From Clostridia bacterium (GTDB taxonomy: Bacteria; Bacillota; Clostridia; Oscillospirales; Acutalibacteraceae): a stretch of DNA of 20,242 nt. This document shows positions 1 through 6,471 of this stretch, in pieces. Positions within the stretch are counted from its first letter, which is position 1. Every line of letters starts with the position of its first letter. The position numbers and the translations under genes were made by a program. The stretch is taken from the NCBI GenBank assembly GCA_017631745.1, contig JAGBSR010000093.1, positions 1 to 20,242 on the forward strand, in the 5' to 3' direction. The notes beneath the pieces are model-generated. The model searched no databases and was not told where the DNA came from. It saw only the letters and a program-made list of their open reading frames with translations.

Positions 1-381
1 GCTTATGTCGGTTACGTACATGCTATCGCTCATAACCTCGGCGGTCAGTACGGCGTACCTCACGGTCTTGCAAATGCTATTATTCTTCCCTATGTTCTTG
101 AGTACTACGGTGAGACAGCTCACAAGCGTCTTGCTAAGCTTGCTGAAATCGCAGGTGTTAAGACAACAGGCTCAGACAAAGAAAAGGCTGAAGCATTTAT
201 CGAGGCTATCAAGACTCTCAACAAGAATATGAATATCCCCGACGGCTTTGATATGGTTCAGGAAAAGGATATTCCCGTTATTGTTGAAAGAGCTCTCAAA
301 GAGGGTAATCCTCTTTATCCCGTTCCCAAGATTATGGACAAGGCAGATTGCGAAGCCGTAATCAGAAGAATGATGAAATAA
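1..381 (+). CDS. Iron-containing alcohol dehydrogenase, C-terminal part (5' end outside window)
   Basis: The reading frame is open from base 1 to a TAA at 379-381, giving 126 residues of a C-terminal half. The family (group III, Fe-dependent alcohol dehydrogenases of the FucO/AdhE/BDH type) interconverts alcohols or diols and aldehydes/ketones with NAD(P)H in the cytoplasm. The visible stretch begins with the family's metal-site motif: His7, His11 and a Pro-His-Gly at 20-22. The 14-residue spacing between His7 and His21 matches the two C-terminal iron ligands of FucO. The remainder, ending in a charged helix, is the usual all-helical C-terminal domain. The nucleotide-binding domain is off the window, so the substrate (ethanol, butanol, lactaldehyde, propanediol) cannot be told. 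A terminator follows directly, so it is the last gene of its transcript. Confidence 0.93.
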   Translation, partial: AYVGYVHAIAHNLGGQYGVPHGLANAIILPYVLEYYGETAHKRLAKLAEIAGVKTTGSDKEKAEAFIEAIKTLNKNMNIPDGFDMVQEKDIPVIVERALKEGNPLYPVPKIMDKADCEAVIRRMMK

Positions 382-395
382 TTTACATAAGAAAA

Positions 396-426
396 GACGG
401 TCGATTTTTCGGCCGTCTCTTTTTAT
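396..426. terminator. Bidirectional intrinsic terminator
   Basis: Left arm GACGGTCGA (396-404) pairs with TCGGCCGTC (409-417), 9 pairs with one G-T, followed by CTCTTTTT. On the other strand an A-run left of the stem reads as a T-tract. It lies between the convergent alcohol dehydrogenase (ends 381) and membrane protein (ends 437), and can serve both. Confidence 0.85.
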
Positions 427-436
427 TTGATTGTGA

Positions 437-940
437 TTAATCTTCTTTTTTCACAGTAAATCTGTATACCAGCGGAGCTGTTATTATAGGTATCAGCAAA
501 AGCACAGCTACAAATATCATCACCATAGTCCCTGTGTCACTATAACTTGCAACGCCTAAAATGTCGCATATTTTTTCATTAAGATAAGAAAACAAAGATG
601 TTACAGGCATACATAAAAACATAAAAGGCAAGTATAAACCTAATGCTGCAAGCAGATAGGATGCAAAAGGCAAAAGCATTGTAATGTAAATTGCTTTAAA
701 GGCTTTTGTCATCGAGTTTCTTTTTGTGAGATACCCGACTAACACTGCAAACACTATCCATATTGCAGGAATCATACAAGCATAAAGATCATTGCCTGTA
801 TCTATATGACCCACATCTCCACCGACAATTACGCCTGTGCCGAGAACATTCATAATATACAGTATTACAGTCACAATCACACCAACAACAGCAATATCAG
901 ATTCTTTAATCTCCAGATCGATTTTAAGAGGTTTCATCAC
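437..940 (-). CDS. Small integral membrane protein, unknown function
   Basis: I do not recognise the family. The protein has 167 residues from a GTG (938-940), or 166 from the ATG immediately inside it (935-937). AAGGAG at 948-953 is 7 nt from the GTG and 10 nt from the ATG, so either start is possible. The sequence shows about four hydrophobic spans (roughly residues 16-38, 53-71, 82-112 and 136-158), a short charged N-terminus (MMKPLKIDLEIKESD) and a basic/acidic tail (VKKED). A soluble loop near residues 39-52 is Gly/Asp-rich. There are no visible catalytic or transport motifs. It stands alone with its own promoter (988-1016), divergent from the lipase and facing the terminator at 396-426. 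The topology could fit a small DUF-type membrane protein; no role is assigned. Confidence 0.8.
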   Translation of the reverse strand: MMKPLKIDLEIKESDIAVVGVIVTVILYIMNVLGTGVIVGGDVGHIDTGNDLYACMIPAIWIVFAVLVGYLTKRNSMTKAFKAIYITMLLPFASYLLAALGLYLPFMFLCMPVTSLFSYLNEKICDILGVASYSDTGTMVMIFVAVLLLIPIITAPLVYRFTVKKED

Positions 941-987
941 AATTCAACTCCTTTAATATTAAATTTTACTCTCTCCTTTACACTTCA

Positions 988-1016
988 AATATATGCTTAA
1001 CATATTAAAAAGTCAA
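988..1016 (-). promoter_or_regulatory. Sigma-A-type promoter for the membrane protein gene
   Basis: On the minus strand TTGACT (1011-1016) and TATATT (988-993) are separated by exactly 17 bp. The start codon lies 47 nt downstream of the -10. Confidence 0.75.
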
Positions 1017-1059
1017 GTTACAGTTTTGTTACTTTTCAGGCAATTTTGTGATGTGCAGG

Positions 1060-1140
1060 GGGGGCTGACGCGCCGTAAACGGCGAGCGGACGCCAAAGGC
1101 GTCCGCCCGAAAATCGCAAAGCGATTTTCCGTCAGCCCCC
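1060..1140. repeat. Cloverleaf intergenic repeat, copy 1
   Basis: The outer stem is GGGGGCTGACG (1060-1070) with CGTCAGCCCCC (1130-1140), 11 perfect pairs. Inside are three hairpins in order. Arm A is CGCCG-TAAA-CGGCG (1071-1084). Arm B is 9 pairs around loop AAA (1086-1106). Arm C is GAAAATCGC-AAA-GCGATTTTC (1109-1129). Nearly every base of the 81 bp is paired. Related copies lie at 14003-14083 and 16500-16577. It sits in the 300-bp gap between the divergent promoters of the membrane protein and the lipase, and encodes no credible protein. It looks like a REP/MITE-type dispersed element or a structured RNA module. Family membership is inferred from the three copies here only. Confidence 0.85.
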
Positions 1141-1182
1141 GCCTCACCGCAGCCTCTTATTTATTAAAAATAATATAATGCC

Positions 1183-1211
1183 TTGTCCAAACAACCCGAT
1201 TGTGTTATCAT
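1183..1211 (+). promoter_or_regulatory. Sigma-A-type promoter for the lipase gene
   Basis: TTGTCC (1183-1188), 17-bp spacer, TATCAT (1206-1211). The ATG is 30 nt downstream, behind AAGGAG at 1228-1233. It is a moderate match to consensus. Confidence 0.65.
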
Positions 1212-1240
1212 AGTTATATCAACATAAAAGGAGAAGTTCT

Positions 1241-2446
1241 ATGACAGCTATTATTCATCAGATACTTTACAAAATGATTGCAACTCTTATTTCAATTCCG
1301 ATGCTTTTAGGAATAAATATCGATTGCCTGAAAGCAGACAACAGCAATTGGAACACCAATTACACCTATGTTTTTGTTCACGGACTTTCAGGTTGGGGCA
1401 GCTATGACGACACATATAAGGTTATGCCTTATTGGGGTATGTTCGGCGGTGAACTTATGGGATATCTTAAAGATAAAGGCTTCGATGCGTATGCTGCATC
1501 TGTAGCTCCTACAAACAGCGCCTGGGACAGAGCTTGCGAGCTCTATGCACAGCTTACAGGAACAAGAGTAGATTACGGCAAAGCTCACAGCGAAAGATGC
1601 AATCATGACAGATACGGCGAAGATTTCACTGGCAGAGCGCTTATTGAGAGCTTCAGTGCAGAGGATAAAATAAATCTTCTCGGCCACTCTTTCGGCGGTG
1701 CAACTGTAAGACTCTTTGCAAGTATAATGGAAAAAGGCTCTGCAGAAGAAATTGCAGCAACACCTGCAAATGAGCTTTCTGATTACTTCAAGGGCGGCAA
1801 GGGAGACTGGATTTACTCAATTACAGCACTTGCAGCACCTCACAACGGCACTACTGCTTACAACACCGGTGAGGGCAAGGAAGAAGCTCCCGAAGAGAAG
1901 GCCGGAATAACGAATCCTCTTAAGGATGCATTTGCAGGCATTGCAGACAAGCTTATGAGTCAGTTTACAGGCGGAGAAAAAGACGGCAGAATCGACAGCG
2001 ACTATGCTGCATACGATATGTATATAGACAATGCCCTTGAGCTTAACAAAACCATCACCACTTACAAAGATACATATTACTTCTCAATAGCTTGCACAGC
2101 AACAACGAAGAATGAAGACGGCACATATTCGCCTGACAAAAAGAAAATGGAAAGTCTCTTTGTCTCTTCAGCTGAAGAGATGGGCAAGTACACAGGTGTG
2201 ACAAAGGGTGGTTTTATAATTGATGAGACCTGGCTTGAGAATGACGGTCTTGTTAATACGGTTTCGGCTCTTGCACCGTCAAGTGCACCTACTGCTGAGT
2301 ACAAAGAGGGCAATGTCAACAAGGGTGTATGGAATATTATGCCTGTATATGACGGTGACCATATGTCGCTTCAGGGCGGTATGACAAAAATCAATGATGT
2401 TAAATGTTTCTATGTTGATCACTTAAGCATGATTAACAGTTTATAA
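1241..2446 (+). CDS. Secreted lipase of the bacterial family I.5 type (Geobacillus/staphylococcal-like)
   Basis: This is an alpha/beta hydrolase expected to hydrolyse ester bonds of triacylglycerols or other lipids outside the cell. The 401-residue length fits family I.5. Visible family landmarks are the oxyanion strand FVHGLSGWG (45-53), the nucleophile elbow GHSFGG with Ser150, WLENDG with the acid Asp335, and the catalytic His374 in GDHM. The family's structural zinc site also appears kept: Asp96 (WDRACE), His116, His122 and Asp259 match the positions known from the Geobacillus L1/T1 enzymes. The pattern TWLENDGLVNTVS and KGVWN near the C-terminus is also family-typical. The N-terminus has a hydrophobic span (about 12-26) after Lys11, consistent with a signal peptide or anchor, though it is atypical in having few early positive charges. 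AAGGAG at 1228-1233 supports the ATG at 1241. The gene is monocistronic, with its own promoter and terminator. Substrate preference cannot be read. Confidence 0.9.
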   Translation: MTAIIHQILYKMIATLISIPMLLGINIDCLKADNSNWNTNYTYVFVHGLSGWGSYDDTYKVMPYWGMFGGELMGYLKDKGFDAYAASVAPTNSAWDRACELYAQLTGTRVDYGKAHSERCNHDRYGEDFTGRALIESFSAEDKINLLGHSFGGATVRLFASIMEKGSAEEIAATPANELSDYFKGGKGDWIYSITALAAPHNGTTAYNTGEGKEEAPEEKAGITNPLKDAFAGIADKLMSQFTGGEKDGRIDSDYAAYDMYIDNALELNKTITTYKDTYYFSIACTATTKNEDGTYSPDKKKMESLFVSSAEEMGKYTGVTKGGFIIDETWLENDGLVNTVSALAPSSAPTAEYKEGNVNKGVWNIMPVYDGDHMSLQGGMTKINDVKCFYVDHLSMINSL

Positions 2447-2453
2447 TAGCAAC

Positions 2454-2488
2454 GGCGATGAAGACCTCTCTTCATCGCCTGTTTTTTT
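2454..2488 (+). terminator. Intrinsic terminator after the lipase gene
   Basis: GGCGATGAAGA (2454-2464) pairs perfectly with TCTTCATCGCC (2469-2479) around loop CCTC, followed by TG and seven T. The minus strand has no T-tract after the stem, so it serves mainly the lipase. The ABC operon converges on it from the other side. Confidence 0.92.
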
Positions 2489-2489
2489 A

Positions 2490-4289
2490 TTATTTATTAT
2501 CTTTATACTTTTCTGCCTGAAGATTAAACATATACGCATAGGTGCCGTTCATCTTCATAAGCTCTTCGTGACTTCCGCTTTCGATAATCTCACCGTTTTC
2601 CATTACATAGATTCTGTCTGCATTGACAGTGGTGGAAAGTCTGTGTGAGATGAATATAACCGTCTTCTGCTCGGCCGCTTCGATCATTGCCTGATTGAGA
2701 TTATACTCCGCAATGGGGTCAAGGTTTGCCGAAGGCTCGTCGAGAATAATGTAGGGACAGTTTTTATAGAAGGCTCGTGCAATTGCAACCTTCTGACTTT
2801 CACCGCCCGAGAGCATTCTGCCCTCATCGTCAAATTCACGAAGAAGCTCAGTGAATACGCCTTTTTTCAGATCTTTTTCAAAACCGCTGTTTTTCAGGGC
2901 GGTTTTTACTTTTTCCTCATCAAACTTTTCATCGAGGGCTACATTTTCACCTGCACTGCAGGCAAAAAGCTGAAAATCCTGGAACACTGCCGAAAATCTG
3001 TCACGGTGAGACTTAGCTGTAACATTTCTGATATCCTCTGCGCCGATTGAAATGCTGCCGCCGCTGACATCGTAAAGCCTGAGCATAAGATTTGTCAGAG
3101 TCGTCTTACCTGCGCCGTTATAACCAACGAGGGCTATTTTTTCATATGGCTTGATTGTCAGATTGATGTTTTTAAGTGTAGGCTTATCATTACCCGGATA
3201 AGTAAAGGAAAGATTTTCAATTCTGATCTCCTCAGGCTTGCCGCAAGGCGCAACCTTTTCGCCGTCTTTGATTTTAAAATCGCTCTTTAAAAATTCGCGG
3301 TACTTTTCAATCATTTTTCCTCGCTCGGAGAAAATAGCCACTGCCCATACGGTCAGGAAGTTGATTGATGCCGCAATAGAGTATGCACCATTGAAGGCCG
3401 CAACAAAATCACCTGCGCCGAGACTCTCTTTCACGAGTACACAATAACCGAGATATAAGGGCAACGCAAACATAAAACCAAGGTCCTGAATACCTGCATC
3501 CTGAAGAAAAGCAACGGCAGATATTTTCTTGTGATATCTTTTCTGGTTGGCAATTACATCGTCTGCAGCATCATTATATCTTTCTATGAGAAGAGGGTGA
3601 ATATCATTTATACGAACTTCCTTGGCGTAATCCTGCAGATAGAAAATTCTCTGGAAATAGTCGCTTCGTCTGTGATACTCCGTGTTGTCTCTTCGTCTTG
3701 CCATCTGCAAAGCGCCTCTTTTTCGGCTCAAGGGCAAAAAGATGCCGATAAACGTCAGAATAATAAGCAGACACACAGGGTCAATAGTCAGCATAACACC
3801 TGCAATGGTAAAGAAAGAAATCAGGTTGCCCACATAGTTTCTCACAAGACCCAGAAGGTTTGTGATATTGTCTGACGAAGACTCGATAGTGAGAATGAAG
3901 CTGTTGTAAAACTCTGGGTCGTCATAAGATTCAAGGTCAAGCTGTTTTGCTTTTTCATAGAGTATCTTGTTGAGTCCGTAATAGACCTTTTCCTTTGCCA
4001 TATTCCAGAAAAACTCCTGGAAAATCCAGGCAAAAAGCTTGCTGCCCACAAGAATAACTGCAATGAGCACAACTGCATAAAAGATATTTTCTAAATTCTC
4101 CCCCGACTCCACAACATCGACAATATACTTAAGACCGATTACACTTATCAGTCTCGTGGGCAGAGTCGTCAGGATACCCATTATAAATTCGCCGATAACA
4201 AGAGTCGGAGAAATTTTAAACAGCAGACCTATGAAATAAAATATATTTGAAAAGGTGGAGTGATGCTGTCGTTCTTTTGTCTTAGTCAT
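2490..4289 (-). CDS. ABC exporter half-transporter (membrane domain + ATPase), second of a pair
   Basis: This is a 599-residue fused permease-ATPase. The N-terminal transmembrane domain covers about residues 1-330, with hydrophobic spans near 27-50, 68-92, 150-185 and 270-320. The ATPase domain follows from about 354. It contains Walker A GYNGAGKTT (389-397), signature LSGGE (493-497), Walker B YIILDEP with the catalytic Glu (513-519) and the switch His549, so it should hydrolyse ATP. The signature has Glu in place of the usual Gln (LSGGQ). I chose the ATG at 4287-4289: GGAGG lies just before it, and it overlaps the upstream gene's stop by 8 bases (ATGACTAA). A longer frame upstream would run deep into the neighbour and lacks support. 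Together with the preceding gene it should form a heterodimeric exporter of a peptide, lipid or drug; the substrate is not evident. Confidence 0.93.
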   Translation of the reverse strand: MTKTKERQHHSTFSNIFYFIGLLFKISPTLVIGEFIMGILTTLPTRLISVIGLKYIVDVVESGENLENIFYAVVLIAVILVGSKLFAWIFQEFFWNMAKEKVYYGLNKILYEKAKQLDLESYDDPEFYNSFILTIESSSDNITNLLGLVRNYVGNLISFFTIAGVMLTIDPVCLLIILTFIGIFLPLSRKRGALQMARRRDNTEYHRRSDYFQRIFYLQDYAKEVRINDIHPLLIERYNDAADDVIANQKRYHKKISAVAFLQDAGIQDLGFMFALPLYLGYCVLVKESLGAGDFVAAFNGAYSIAASINFLTVWAVAIFSERGKMIEKYREFLKSDFKIKDGEKVAPCGKPEEIRIENLSFTYPGNDKPTLKNINLTIKPYEKIALVGYNGAGKTTLTNLMLRLYDVSGGSISIGAEDIRNVTAKSHRDRFSAVFQDFQLFACSAGENVALDEKFDEEKVKTALKNSGFEKDLKKGVFTELLREFDDEGRMLSGGESQKVAIARAFYKNCPYIILDEPSANLDPIAEYNLNQAMIEAAEQKTVIFISHRLSTTVNADRIYVMENGEIIESGSHEELMKMNGTYAYMFNLQAEKYKDNK

Positions 4290-6108
4290 TTTCTGTCTCC
4301 TCCTTCTCGTTGTTATAGCTTGAAGCCTGAAGAGTAAACATCTCTTTATATTTGCCGTCCTTTGCCATAAGCTCACTGTGCGAGCCCTCTTCAAGGACTC
4401 TGCCGCCGCCAATAACTATGATTTTATCGGAAAGCACAGCACTTGACAGACGGTGGGATATGTAAAGAACGGTTTTGTTTTTTGTAACCTCTATAAGGTT
4501 TTCATACATTTTATATTCGGCAATGGGGTCAAGCGCCGATGAGGGCTCGTCGAGAACCGCAAACTCGAAATCCTTTGCGAAAAGTCTTGCGGCAGACACC
4601 TTCTGATTTTCACCGCCTGAAAGACCTATGCCGTTTTTGTCGAACTCTCTTGTGAGAACTGTATCGGCACCCTTAGGCAAGGATGCGATTTTTTTCCATA
4701 TGCCGCTCTGTCGAAGTGCCTTTTCTGCAATCGCCTTTTCCTCATCACTGCATTCGTGGCAGACAACATTTTCATAAACAGATATAGCAAAATTTCTGTA
4801 ATCCTGAAACACCGCACCAAAGCTATTTCTGTAGGCGTCAAGATTATATTCTTTGATGTTTATTCCGTTATAGAGAATTTCGCCGTTTGTGACATCATAG
4901 AAGCGAAGCAGAAGCTTTATAAGAGTAGACTTACCTGCACCGTTTACACCTACAAGAGCAAAGGTTTCTCCCTTGTCAATTTTAAATGATATATTTTCAA
5001 GGGTGTTTTTCTCTGCTGAGGGATATCTGAAGGTTACATTTCTGAATTCGAGACTTTCAAATTTTTCGGGCATTTTATCACCTGAGGTGATTTTCGGCTC
5101 GTACTCGAAAAAGTCCCTCAGATTCTGAAAATAAAGCGCCGAGCCCACAAGCATATCAAAGTTTCTTGCAATATTCATAGTGGATTCCCTTACGGCATTG
5201 ATAGATGAGAGCACAACTGAGAAGCCCGAAACAGTGAGGGTGTTTGTGTAAACAAACTGATATGCCGCATAGGCATAGGTACCGATTATAGGAATGAACT
5301 CGCTGAAAAGTGAGCTGACGGTACTGAAAATAAAAAGTTTCAGCCCGTATTTACGGAGAATTTCCACATTAGAGTCTATAGCTGCTTTGAATCTCTGCAT
5401 AAGCACGGAAAAGATATTTGATGTTCGCATATCCTTGGAAAAATCCTTAAGGAAAACCGTTCTCTGTGTGTATGCCTTGATTCGGTTGTTGGTTGTCATT
5501 TCAAGGTCTCTTTTATATACCTGCTTGCTCTTGAAAGATTCTATAATAAACACAAGGAACACGGGAGCAAGAAAAAGCAGATACACGGGATTGATAGCCG
5601 TTACTGTGCCGATAACGAGAGCAAGAGACACTATAGCGCTGACGATGTTTGAAACACACGAGCAGACAAAATCGTAATAGCTCCAGGCAAGCACATTTGT
5701 AGCACGCTGATATTTATCGTAAAACTCGGGATTTTCATAGCACTCTACATCTAATGTAATAGCCTTACTGAAAATTCTGTTATTGAGCTTTTTGAGGACA
5801 TTTTTGGTTGAGGCACTGACTATATAGCTTGTAAAACAGGATACACCCATAAGCGAAACCGATAAAACAAGAAACACCACAAGAGTGCGGAGATAGCTTT
5901 CAAAGCTGCTACCCTTATCCAATATGCCGAGCAATACCTTGAGAAAAAGTATATTCTGTATATACAGCATAAAGATGTTGGCGGAAAAGCCATTTATCAT
6001 ATATCCTATAAGCAGGCGCTTATCGTTCTGCCAAACAAGCTTGAGAGCATAAATGATATTCTTGAAAACGGGTACTTTTAAGTTCGGGTCACGGGGTGGT
6101 CGTCTCAA
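4282..6108 (-). CDS. ABC exporter half-transporter (membrane domain + ATPase), first of a pair
   Basis: This is a 608-residue fused permease-ATPase, same layout as its downstream partner. The transmembrane region lies at roughly 30-330. The ATPase domain has Walker A GVNGAGKST (387-395), signature LSGGE (496-500), Walker B FAVLDEP (516-522) and the switch His552. Both ATPase sites of the pair look catalytically complete, unlike many heterodimeric exporters where one Walker B Glu is lost. The start is chosen as the TTG at 6106-6108, because GAGGTG (6115-6120) sits 6 nt upstream. The GTG three codons earlier lies inside that ribosome site and is unlikely. The gene has its own promoter at 6148-6176 and translationally overlaps the next gene. 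The neighbouring acyltransferase/ACP operon suggests, but does not show, a lipid-related cargo. Confidence 0.93.
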   Translation of the reverse strand: MRRPPRDPNLKVPVFKNIIYALKLVWQNDKRLLIGYMINGFSANIFMLYIQNILFLKVLLGILDKGSSFESYLRTLVVFLVLSVSLMGVSCFTSYIVSASTKNVLKKLNNRIFSKAITLDVECYENPEFYDKYQRATNVLAWSYYDFVCSCVSNIVSAIVSLALVIGTVTAINPVYLLFLAPVFLVFIIESFKSKQVYKRDLEMTTNNRIKAYTQRTVFLKDFSKDMRTSNIFSVLMQRFKAAIDSNVEILRKYGLKLFIFSTVSSLFSEFIPIIGTYAYAAYQFVYTNTLTVSGFSVVLSSINAVRESTMNIARNFDMLVGSALYFQNLRDFFEYEPKITSGDKMPEKFESLEFRNVTFRYPSAEKNTLENISFKIDKGETFALVGVNGAGKSTLIKLLLRFYDVTNGEILYNGINIKEYNLDAYRNSFGAVFQDYRNFAISVYENVVCHECSDEEKAIAEKALRQSGIWKKIASLPKGADTVLTREFDKNGIGLSGGENQKVSAARLFAKDFEFAVLDEPSSALDPIAEYKMYENLIEVTKNKTVLYISHRLSSAVLSDKIIVIGGGRVLEEGSHSELMAKDGKYKEMFTLQASSYNNEKEETEND

Positions 6109-6147
6109 TTTTATCACCTCAGATTAAAAAATTCTATAACAGATTTA

Positions 6148-6176
6148 ATGGTATCACAAGGCGTTTTCTTTGTCAA
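6148..6176 (-). promoter_or_regulatory. Sigma-A-type promoter for the ABC exporter operon
   Basis: Minus strand TTGACA (6171-6176), 17-bp spacer, TACCAT (6148-6153). The -35 is perfect and the -10 is weaker. It lies directly downstream of the ACP terminator, separating the two operons. Confidence 0.72.
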
Positions 6177-6179
6177 CAA

Positions 6180-6213
6180 AAACTAAAAAGGAAGAGGTCT
6201 CCCTCTTCCTTTT
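6180..6213 (-). terminator. Intrinsic terminator after the ACP gene
   Basis: A 12-bp perfect stem joins AAAAGGAAGAGG (6186-6197) and CCTCTTCCTTTT (6202-6213). On the minus strand it is followed by TTTTAGTTTTTG. It lies 9 nt after the ACP stop. Confidence 0.88.
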
Positions 6214-6221
6214 ATTTGCAA

Positions 6222-6452
6222 TTATGCGTTTTCGTCGATGAATTTTACAAGGTCGCCGACAGTTACAAGCTTCATAAGCTCTCTGTCAGGAATTTCAATT
6301 CCGAAATGCTCTTCAACTTCGCAGATAAGACCGAAGATTTCAAATGAATTCATTACCATATCAACTGTGAAAACAGTATCTTCACTGAAATTATCAACGT
6401 CGTTGCCTGTGTATTCCACAAAAATGTTTTTAAGCTGTTCAAGTGTACTCAT
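6222..6452 (-). CDS. Acyl carrier protein
   Basis: The protein has 76 residues, the standard ACP length. It is acidic and helical, with the helix II-III pattern EVEEHFGIEIPD typical of the family. ACPs carry acyl chains on a phosphopantetheine arm attached to Ser of a DSL motif. Here the aligned position reads N35-S36-F37, keeping the Ser but replacing Asp and Leu. The chosen ATG (6450-6452) is preceded by AAAGGA. It starts 19 nt after the acyltransferase stop, so both genes share one transcript ending at 6180-6213. The pairing suggests that this ACP supplies acyl groups to that enzyme rather than serving general fatty acid synthesis. That is inference; the main fatty-acid genes are not in view. 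Confidence 0.88.
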   Translation of the reverse strand: MSTLEQLKNIFVEYTGNDVDNFSEDTVFTVDMVMNSFEIFGLICEVEEHFGIEIPDRELMKLVTVGDLVKFIDENA

Positions 6453-6471
6453 TATATTGTTCCTTTCTGTC

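Noticed and set aside
993..1178. 61-codon plus-strand open frame across cloverleaf copy 1
   Set aside because: It is created by the paired repeat, has no ribosome site and overlaps the lipase promoter region; the structure explains the sequence better than coding.
4290..4412. 41-residue N-terminal extension of the downstream ABC gene
   Set aside because: It would overlap the upstream gene by about 130 bases with an Arg-rich non-family sequence; the ATG at 4289 has GGAGG and aligns with exporter N-termini.
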